In this document: positions 1-6,372 of the stretch, piece by piece | How positions within the stretch are numbered: the stretch's first letter is position 1 | How the letters are laid out: each line of letters opens with the position of its first letter | Source of the DNA: Acidobacteriota bacterium | Lineage (GTDB): Bacteria; Acidobacteriota; UBA4820 | Length of the DNA stretch: 37,442 nucleotides | Reading direction: 5' to 3' | Assembly (NCBI GenBank): GCA_029559035.1 | Contig: JAKQCT010000029.1 | Span: 1-37,442, forward strand | Notes under the pieces: model-generated | Told to the model about the DNA's origin: nothing | The model's database searches: none | The model's input: only the letters and a program-made list of their open reading frames with translations | Made by a program: the position numbers and the translations under genes

Positions 1-216
1 CGTTCGCAAGCTCACTATGCTGAATACCCCCCGTATGTGAATGGCGCTCGGCCGAAGTGAATTCGTTCCTCGCGCCGATAGAGTATTTCATCGAAGGGTT
101 GAGAGCGCGATAATTTCAAGGCGATGCCCTGAACTGCTTCATAACGAAACGTAAAAAAACCCGATTCTCTTAAAATTCGCCAAAAATGGTAAAATGGTTT
201 TTTTAAGGAGATCGAA
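1..216. other. Intergenic start of window, no gene supported
   Basis: I see no convincing coding region here. The minus-strand open frames crossing this stretch are antisense to the GAF gene and show no recognisable protein. The last 60 bases are A/T-rich, as expected of a promoter region for the following gene. A TAAAAT hexamer at 190-195 is a possible -10, but I could not pair it with a good -35. Confidence 0.5.
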
Positions 217-753
217 ATGGGGATCAAGGAAGATATCAAAGCCATTTCCAAGGACAAGGGAAAAGGCAAGGACGGATTGAGCGAGGCGGGCAGGGTTATC
301 GCCGCGGCTGTCGCGAAGGCCGTAGGAGTTAAAAGCGACGAGGTCGCGCTGCTTCTTCTGACGACCACCGGCAATACGATGAGGTTCATCTGGCCTCCCC
401 CTCTTTTCCAGAGCAACGCGGCGCTCCCCGCGGATTACCAGAACGCCTTCGCCTCCTCGGTGCTGAAGACCATGAAGGGCAAGGTGGACAACAAGGTATC
501 CGAGAGCAAGCACCTCAAGTTCTTCGAGAACGTGAAAGGCATGGAAACCAGCGGTGTGCCCATCCAGAAGATGATAGCGGTGCCCCTGGTCCACGAACAG
601 AAGGCCATCGGCGTGCTGGAAGTCTCGAGAAAAGGCAAGAACCCTGACTCGGCGGGCCCCAACTTCACTCCCGAGGACGGACAGAAACTTGTCGCCCTGG
701 TCAAGGAGTTCGTCCCGGCCCTCGTGGAGCTCGTTCCCAACCCTTTTTTCTAG
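217..753 (+). CDS. GAF-domain protein
   Basis: A 178-residue soluble protein. The C-terminal half (about residues 105-170) has the GAF pattern: strands ending IAVPLV, then a turn and AIGVLEVSRK, then a helix beginning FTPEDGQKLVALV. This small-molecule or regulatory fold usually senses ligands or mediates dimerisation. The first 35 residues are Lys-rich and helical. There is no signal peptide, membrane segment or output domain, so it probably acts as a free sensor or adaptor. The ATG is preceded by AAGGAG (205-210) at 6 nt spacing. The S26 peptidase gene begins 9 nt downstream and the HD-GYP gene 14 nt after that, so the three are probably co-transcribed. The ligand is unknown. Confidence 0.7.
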   Translation: MGIKEDIKAISKDKGKGKDGLSEAGRVIAAAVAKAVGVKSDEVALLLLTTTGNTMRFIWPPPLFQSNAALPADYQNAFASSVLKTMKGKVDNKVSESKHLKFFENVKGMETSGVPIQKMIAVPLVHEQKAIGVLEVSRKGKNPDSAGPNFTPEDGQKLVALVKEFVPALVELVPNPFF

Positions 754-762
754 GAGTTCTTA

Positions 763-1260
763 TTGCATACCGAAAGGAACAGCCTGAATCCGCTGAAGTA
801 CCTGACCGCCGATCCGACGCGGATAAGAGTGTCTGGCAATTCCATGATGCCCTTCCTTGAAGAGGGGGATGAAGTCGAAGTCGTTGCTGCGGAAAGAAAA
901 GACTTCAGCCCGGGTGACCTTATCGTTTTCGACAGGCACGGCGATCTCATTGTACACAGGGTCATTAAGGCGGGAAAAGATCGCTTTCTCGAAATGGGCG
1001 ACAACCAGAGGAACGGATCGTGGTGGGAGTGGCAGGATCACCTGGGGAAAGTGGTGTCGCTGGTCAGTGCCGGCGGAGCGTTAATCCCGGTCGGCGAAGG
1101 TGCGTCCGCGTCAGCCGGAAGAAAGACGGCCAGGCTTCAGAGATTCAGGCTTCTTAGGAGCGCCCTCGAGAGAAAGGCAAGATTTCAAGGCCTGAAAAAG
1201 ATCGTCGGGCTTCCCTTCAGGTTCCTGGAATTCATGATGACGAAAAAGTGTTGGTTATAG
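763..1260 (+). CDS. S24/S26-family peptidase, ER-type Ser-His signature
   Basis: A 165-residue protein starting at TTG, with AGGAG (752-756) 6 nt upstream. Residues 23-30 (VSGNSMMP) match the serine box of signal peptidase I-like enzymes, with Ser27 as candidate nucleophile. GDLIVF (51-56), IVHRVI (63-68, His65) and EMGDNQ (77-82, Asp80) match boxes C-E of the ER/archaeal subfamily, where His replaces the Lys base. Unlike a true signal peptidase it has no N-terminal membrane anchor. It resembles the small soluble S26-like proteins often found beside peptide-maturation genes, but none are visible here. The C-terminal third is Arg/Lys-rich and helical and may bind membrane or nucleic acid. The substrate is unknown. 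Confidence 0.7.
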   Translation: MHTERNSLNPLKYLTADPTRIRVSGNSMMPFLEEGDEVEVVAAERKDFSPGDLIVFDRHGDLIVHRVIKAGKDRFLEMGDNQRNGSWWEWQDHLGKVVSLVSAGGALIPVGEGASASAGRKTARLQRFRLLRSALERKARFQGLKKIVGLPFRFLEFMMTKKCWL

Positions 1261-1274
1261 GGGGCAAAGGATAA

Positions 1275-3110
1275 ATGAAGCGGCGCGAACCGGTAAAAGA
1301 AGCAGACAAAGGCGACCAGGAAAACCTCATAAGGGAGGATGTGAAGCGGTACAGCATCTTCTGGGTGCTGATATTCCTGCTGGTGATACTGGTTGTAGTG
1401 CCGTTGGTGTCCTTCGCGCTGATGGCCATCAATACAAGCAAGACCTACCTGGAGGACACTCTGAGGGAGCGGCAGGCAAAGACCGCCGTAGCAGCGGCTT
1501 CTCACATACAAAGCCTCATGATGGAGCCCGAGGAGAGGCTCAAGACGCTGATAACAAGCTTCGAGATATATTCCTCGGACACCGACGTGTCCACGAAATA
1601 CGAGGAGATAATCGAGCACAGGATCCTCGACCTTTTCATTTCCGATCAGATCCTGATAGCCGCCTTCAGCGATCAGGCAGGAACGAGGATCCAGTCGTCG
1701 CGGCCGGAGGTCGGGGGCGCCCTGCTGGCATCCGTAGATCCGATAATACGCCAGTTCGGCGATGAGGCGCAGAAGGCGAACGGCCCTCAGTATTCGAGGG
1801 TTTACATCCTCCCCGTAAGGAACGAGATGGGCGCCGAGGAGGAGATGCCTGTGCGTTTCCTCGCTTCGCCCCTGCACAAGGACGGGGTTCCGATAGCGTC
1901 TCTCGTCGTGATGGTAAACCTCTCGATAATCCAGGAGGCCCTAGCTCCCTACGGGCGGGAGTTCAGCATGATCATCACGGACAGGAACGGCAAGCTGCTT
2001 TTCTTTTCCGAAGGAGAGGAGAAGCCCTCCCGTTCCCACGATTACAAGGACGATCCGATCTTCAGCTGGGCCCTTCAGGGCGAAGGGATCATAATCTCAT
2101 CGAACTCGAGCGTGCCGGTTGAAGAGGAGGGAAAGAAAAAGATATACCTCGTGACATGCTCGCCGATCGCCGATTACGGCTGGCTTCTTTTCTCCTACGT
2201 GGACAGGGGGCAGTTTTTCATGCCCATTACTTCCCTGCAGAAGCAGTCGACCGGCTGGGTCGTGATCTCGATACTCGGAGCTCTTCTGATAGGGGTCCTC
2301 ATAGCGAGGCAGATCACAAAACCGATCTCCAACCTGACAGAGGTGAGCCGCAAGCTGGCCCACGGCCAGTGGGGCAGCCGGGCGGACATAACCACGAGGA
2401 ACGAGGTCGGGGAGCTCGGTGAAGCGTTCAACTTCATGGCGATAAAGATCCAGAAATACATCCACGAAGTGGAAGCGAAGGCCGAAGAAAACAAACAGCT
2501 CTTCATGAGCTCGATCACCGCTATAGCGAACGCCATCGACGCCAAGGATCCTTACACTCGAGGCCATTCCGCGAGGGTCTCAGCCTACTCTATAGCCGTC
2601 GCGAAAGAATACGGCTTCGACGAGAAGGGCATAAGGATAGTGGAGATAGCGTCGCTGCTGCACGATGTGGGCAAGATCGGCATAGAGGACAAGATCCTGA
2701 GGAAGCCCGGAGCGCTTACCACCGAGGAGTTCGCGGTCATGAAGACCCATCCTTCGAAGGGTGCGGAGATACTGAATTCGATCAATCAGATGAAAGAGAT
2801 GATCCCGGGGATAAAGCATCACCATGAAAGGTGGAACGGCGGCGGGTATCCGGACAACCTGGTCAGTTCGAGGATCCCCATCCTGGCAAGGATAATCGGA
2901 GTGGCCGACGCCTTCGATGCCATGACGACCGACAGGCCCTACCAGAAGGCGATGACGTTCGTTACGGCGGCGACGAGGATCAACGACCTGACGCCGACGG
3001 TCTATGATCCGGATGTAACCGAGGCTTTCAACAACGCCTTCAGGACAGGAGTGCTCGACAAGCAGAGGATAAAGGTCGAGCAGGAATTGGCGAAAACGAA
3101 GGCGAACTAG
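1275..3110 (+). CDS. Membrane HD-GYP phosphodiesterase with periplasmic sensor and HAMP
   Basis: A 611-residue transducer. Residues about 27-50 form a first transmembrane helix. An extracytoplasmic region of roughly 270 residues follows, with the look of a dCache sensor. A second helix (about 325-345) leads into a HAMP linker containing the typical ARQITKPISNL. The C-terminal HD-GYP domain (about 415-600) keeps the metal-binding HD pair in LLHDVGKIGI (His463-Asp464), the downstream KTHP, the HHE motif and the GYP triad in NGGGYP. HD-GYP proteins hydrolyse cyclic di-GMP, and the intact residues suggest an active enzyme. It is the third gene of the GAF/S26/HD-GYP run and ends 8 bp from the convergent GTPase-kinase gene. 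The ligand is unknown. Confidence 0.9.
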   Translation: MKRREPVKEADKGDQENLIREDVKRYSIFWVLIFLLVILVVVPLVSFALMAINTSKTYLEDTLRERQAKTAVAAASHIQSLMMEPEERLKTLITSFEIYSSDTDVSTKYEEIIEHRILDLFISDQILIAAFSDQAGTRIQSSRPEVGGALLASVDPIIRQFGDEAQKANGPQYSRVYILPVRNEMGAEEEMPVRFLASPLHKDGVPIASLVVMVNLSIIQEALAPYGREFSMIITDRNGKLLFFSEGEEKPSRSHDYKDDPIFSWALQGEGIIISSNSSVPVEEEGKKKIYLVTCSPIADYGWLLFSYVDRGQFFMPITSLQKQSTGWVVISILGALLIGVLIARQITKPISNLTEVSRKLAHGQWGSRADITTRNEVGELGEAFNFMAIKIQKYIHEVEAKAEENKQLFMSSITAIANAIDAKDPYTRGHSARVSAYSIAVAKEYGFDEKGIRIVEIASLLHDVGKIGIEDKILRKPGALTTEEFAVMKTHPSKGAEILNSINQMKEMIPGIKHHHERWNGGGYPDNLVSSRIPILARIIGVADAFDAMTTDRPYQKAMTFVTAATRINDLTPTVYDPDVTEAFNNAFRTGVLDKQRIKVEQELAKTKAN

Positions 3111-3118
3111 AACAGGCT

Positions 3119-5185
3119 CTAATTTTTCGGGAGTTCGACAAGTATTATCGTCCCCGGCTCTACCTTGTCCGCGTGCATCGTCCCGCGGTATTTTTCCAGC
3201 ACCTCTCTGACGAGGAACAGCCCCACGCCACCGTTCTTCATAGATACCGGGCTGTCAGCTTCGGGGGTTCCGGAGACATTCAGACCCGAGGGATCCTCGA
3301 TCGAGAACCCCTCGCCGAAATCCCGCACGGAGAAGACGACCCTTTTATCGTCCTCCATCAGGAACACCTTGACCGATGTGCCCTCTGGCGTGAACTTCAC
3401 GGCGTTGTCGAGAAGTTGCCTCATAATGACGGAGGCATCTTCCTCGTTCATCGGAAAGACGATCGAGTCCGAGTCTTTCTTCACGACGGGCTGGACCTTC
3501 TTTGATCTGAACCTGGGAGCGAGGCTTTTGAGGACGCCGTCGAGTACTTGGGAGAGGTCGCAGGGCTTTCCTTTGAAAGGCTCTCTCACTCGCGAGACCG
3601 CAAAAAGGTGGGTCGCGAGATTCTCGAGCTTCTCCGATTCCCGGGAGATGGTTTCCAGGTGCTCTTTTCCCTTGTCGAACCACTTTTCCGGGTGTCTGGC
3701 CAGGAAGTCACAGCAGGAGCGTATAGCCGCCAGCGGGGTACCCATATCGCCTGACGCTTTATCCAGGAAAGCGTGTTTCAGGCTCTCCAGCGCCTTAAGC
3801 CGTTCCATCGCCCTCGACATGTCGGCTGTTTTTTCCACAACCCTTCTTTCGAGCAGTTCGTTGGCTTTGGATAATTCCCCGGTCAAAAAATTCGACGCCA
3901 ACCTGGGGGAGACCATCTTCTCGAAGAGGGATATCAGCCGCTGATTCTCATCGGACCGCGCTTCTTCGGCTGAAGAATAGATCAGGACAGCGAAGCGGGG
4001 ATCCGTTCCCGGGTCGCCCAAGACGAGCGGACAAAGGCTTTCGGGGACTGCCGCGACGGCTCCCGTAGCCGCCTCCAGCCGCCCCGGCAGGTCGTCTATT
4101 CTTCCGGCCTGATTCTTGGAAAAGAACCCGGCGGCTATGTTTCCCGCAGGCACCGAACCCGACCCCAGCAGGGGGTCTTTGTCGGCCCCGAAGCAGCCGA
4201 GCTCTTCCGCTTTTCCTCCGGAGGACCTCAGCAGCGTGAATACCCAGGAAGGCCTCAGCTGGGAGAATAGGCGGCCCGCCGTCAGAAGAAGCGAAACATT
4301 GTCCCTGAGAGAAGATGTCGCCACGCCGATCTCGTAGAGGAGCGTCATCTCCTTGAGACTAGCTTCGAGAAGCCTCGACAGGCGCGCTATCTCGTTGTGC
4401 TGTTCGGCCAGATCGGTAGTTGCTTTCAGCGCGGCGGAAAGCTGCTCCTCCTCGCTGAGCCCCGTCAGCGGCACCTTTGCCTGAAAGTTCCCTTTGTCGA
4501 TCTCCTCGGCGGCAAGCCTTTTTTTCTCGAACGGCTCGAAGAACCGCATCAGGCTTTCGACGACCTTTTCCCTGGTCACGCCCTTGCTCATGAGCCTGAA
4601 TTTGCCGATGAAAACGGCCAGGCTTTCGCCCACTGCCATCCTGAAAGTGTCGATCACTCCCTCGCCGTCGATTGCCGAAGCGAGTGTGACATGCCTGTGC
4701 CCGTCTATCCTCATCGCTTCGAGGATCTTCTCCGGAGGGGCGATGTTCCCGAGGTCCACCTTGTTGCACTGGATTATGACCGGTATCTCGTTGATGTTCA
4801 TTCCGTTGGCGAGCAGATTCGCTTTCATGTTCTCCCAGGAGCAGTAGTTCTCCTCCAACTGGCTTTCCTGGGAATCTGCGACGAAGACTATCGAGTCCGC
4901 GCCCGACAGGACTATCTTCCTTGTCGTGTTGTAGTGGACCTGCCCCGGCACCGTGTAGACCTGCACCCTGATGTGGTATCCCTGGATCTCCCCGAGGTCG
5001 AAGGGCAGGAGGTCGAAGAAAAGCGTCCGGTCCTCCGAGGTCTTCAGGGAGGTCACCTTGGTTATCTCTTCGGGATCCGTTATTTCATGCAGGGTCTCGA
5101 TGTTCGTGGTCTTCCCGCTTAGGGCCGGGCCGTAGTAGACGATCTTGAAAACGACCTCTTTTTCCTGGTTCCTGAACTGAACCAT
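3119..5185 (-). CDS. MglA/Ras-like GTPase fused to GAF-like and degenerate histidine-kinase domains
   Basis: A 688-residue fusion. Residues 1-195 form a small GTPase of the MglA type: P-loop GPALSGKT (19-26), TVPGQVHY (78-85) and NKVD (141-144). Residues about 270-430 look like a divergent GAF sensor. A coiled coil follows at about 435-470. The dimerisation region reads FLDKASGDMGTPL (473-485) where kinases have S-H-E-x-x-T-P-L, so Gly479 sits where the phosphorylated His should be. The ATPase domain looks intact: N box LLDNAVKF, G1 DFGEGF, G2 NGGVGL. It probably binds ATP but cannot autophosphorylate at the usual site. There is no signal peptide or transmembrane helix, so it is cytoplasmic. 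The start has GGAGG about 9 nt upstream. Its gene converges on the HD-GYP gene. Confidence 0.85.
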   Translation of the reverse strand: MVQFRNQEKEVVFKIVYYGPALSGKTTNIETLHEITDPEEITKVTSLKTSEDRTLFFDLLPFDLGEIQGYHIRVQVYTVPGQVHYNTTRKIVLSGADSIVFVADSQESQLEENYCSWENMKANLLANGMNINEIPVIIQCNKVDLGNIAPPEKILEAMRIDGHRHVTLASAIDGEGVIDTFRMAVGESLAVFIGKFRLMSKGVTREKVVESLMRFFEPFEKKRLAAEEIDKGNFQAKVPLTGLSEEEQLSAALKATTDLAEQHNEIARLSRLLEASLKEMTLLYEIGVATSSLRDNVSLLLTAGRLFSQLRPSWVFTLLRSSGGKAEELGCFGADKDPLLGSGSVPAGNIAAGFFSKNQAGRIDDLPGRLEAATGAVAAVPESLCPLVLGDPGTDPRFAVLIYSSAEEARSDENQRLISLFEKMVSPRLASNFLTGELSKANELLERRVVEKTADMSRAMERLKALESLKHAFLDKASGDMGTPLAAIRSCCDFLARHPEKWFDKGKEHLETISRESEKLENLATHLFAVSRVREPFKGKPCDLSQVLDGVLKSLAPRFRSKKVQPVVKKDSDSIVFPMNEEDASVIMRQLLDNAVKFTPEGTSVKVFLMEDDKRVVFSVRDFGEGFSIEDPSGLNVSGTPEADSPVSMKNGGVGLFLVREVLEKYRGTMHADKVEPGTIILVELPKN

Positions 5186-5233
5186 CAGGCCCGCCCTCCG
5201 ATCTCTTCGAACAACGAAACTACCGCTGCAGCG

Positions 5234-5262
5234 ATATTAAGTTAGCACGAAAAAGGAAACAA
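5234..5262 (-). promoter_or_regulatory. Putative sigma70 promoter of the GTPase-kinase gene
   Basis: Read on the minus strand, TTGTTT (5262-5257) and TAATAT (5239-5234) are separated by 17 bp in the gap between the HD-hydrolase gene and the GTPase-kinase gene. The -35 box is weak. Confidence 0.35.
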
Positions 5263-5270
5263 ACTCAAGG

Positions 5271-5837
5271 TCATGCCGTTCCGAACCCGAGTTCTTTTTC
5301 CACGGCGGCGAGCGAGGCTCTGACGAACTCGATGTGTTCGGCAGGGTCGATCCCCATTTCCCCGGTCCCCTGGACGATCTCATCCCTGTTGACGCTCTTT
5401 GCGAAGGCCTTGTCTTTCATCTTTTTCTTCACGCTAGACACTTTCACCGATCCGAACGACTTGTCGGGCTGGACATAAGCGCAGGCGAAAAGGAACCCCA
5501 CAAGCTCGTCGACGGCGAAAAGAGTTTTGGCCATGAGGCTGTTCCTCGGCGTCCCGGAGTAGGAAGCGTGGCCAAGTACGGCTTCCACGAGCTGTTCCGG
5601 GTAGCCCTTCGCCCGGAGTTCTTCCGCGCCTCGGAAGGGGTGGTCCTCCCTGGTGGGAAACCTTTCGTAATCCAGGTCGTGCAGGAGCCCAGTCATGCCC
5701 CAGAGTTCGGGGTCCTCTCCGAACTTAACGGCGTAGGCCCTCATTGCCGCTTCAACCCCGAGGGCGTGCCTGACAAGGCTTTCCGACTTGGTCCATTCCT
5801 TCAAAAGTTGCAGTGAAGACGCTCTATCCATGGCCAT
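5271..5837 (-). CDS. HD-domain phosphohydrolase
   Basis: A soluble HD-superfamily protein of 188 residues. The motifs are an early His in VRHALGVE, the metal-binding HD pair in GLLHDLDYERFP, a following HPFRGAEEL, and HAS in VLGHASYSG. This pattern matches the stand-alone HD hydrolases often annotated HDIG or YedJ-like, which are metal-dependent nucleotide or phosphate-ester hydrolases. The substrate is unknown. An ATG lies at 5849, but GGAGG overlaps that codon and sits 5 nt before the ATG at 5837, so I chose 5837. The gene follows the GTPase-kinase gene on the map but precedes it in minus-strand transcription, with an 85-bp gap that holds a possible separate promoter. Confidence 0.75.
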   Translation of the reverse strand: MAMDRASSLQLLKEWTKSESLVRHALGVEAAMRAYAVKFGEDPELWGMTGLLHDLDYERFPTREDHPFRGAEELRAKGYPEQLVEAVLGHASYSGTPRNSLMAKTLFAVDELVGFLFACAYVQPDKSFGSVKVSSVKKKMKDKAFAKSVNRDEIVQGTGEMGIDPAEHIEFVRASLAAVEKELGFGTA

Positions 5838-5850
5838 CCGAGCCTCCATT

Positions 5851-5878
5851 TTGAATAAAACCGCGAATATAATATAAT
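5851..5878 (+). promoter_or_regulatory. Putative promoter of tRNA-Ala
   Basis: TTGAAT (5851-5856) and TATAAT (5873-5878) are 16 bp apart, and the -10 box ends 11 bp before the tRNA 5' end. That is a tight arrangement for a stable-RNA gene. The box lies in the divergent gap with the HD-hydrolase gene. Confidence 0.6.
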
Positions 5879-5889
5879 ACCATCCTCGT

Positions 5890-5947
<58 letters not shown>

Positions 5948-5965
<18 letters not shown>

Positions 5966-6281
5966 TTTCTTTTATAATTGAACCAAGGTAAACGGGCAAA
6001 CTGCTTTGCCCGAGTAGGGATGAGAAGGCCGCAGCCTTGCGCGAGTTTCCCGAAGGGAAGGCGAGCGCGGCGAGGCGGGCCTGCGAGAAATTGCCGTCAG
6101 GCAATTTACTTGTAGGAGAATCCCTTGCTTCGAGGCTATCCCTTACCGTCCACCATTTTTGTATTACATCCTGAATAAGCGGGATTCTCACCCACATATC
6201 CTCCCCACCCCCTCCTTTTTCAAAAAGGAGGGGCCAAAGGTAGTCGTCCATCTCCAATGGCCGAATTCTTACCGTCCACCA
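5948..6281 (+). repeat. Three direct copies of the tRNA-Ala 3' end (candidate att scars)
   Basis: The last part of the tRNA plus TTT occurs at 5948-5968 and again, identical over 21 bp, at 6138-6158. A third copy matches 14 bp (CTTACCGTCCACCA, 6268-6281) and is preceded by a decayed T arm (GGCCGAATT). Copies 1 and 2 are 190 bp apart. Copies 2 and 3 are 126 bp apart. Direct repeats of a tRNA 3' end are what site-specific integrases leave when elements insert. No integrase or element genes remain between them. The interval 5966-6137 holds palindromes (GGGCAA..TTGCCC and AAATTGCC..GGCAATTT) but no gene. Confidence 0.75.
6209..6233. repeat. Perfect 12-bp inverted repeat
   Basis: CCCCTCCTTTTT (6209-6220), one base, then AAAAAGGAGGGG (6222-6233). 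It sits between tRNA-3' copies 2 and 3. No T-run follows on either strand, so it is not an obvious terminator. A second stem, GCAAGCCA/TGGCTTGC, lies at 6309-6330, just past the stop of the secreted-protein gene, and could help end that transcript. The rest of 6282-6372 shows no gene. Confidence 0.6.
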
Positions 6282-6372
6282 CTCCTTTGAAACTTCGAAG
6301 CAAGGTACGCAAGCCAGCCACTTGGCTTGCCTGGAAGCTCTCTGTGAACAGGTCAAGGGAACACTCTTGTTT

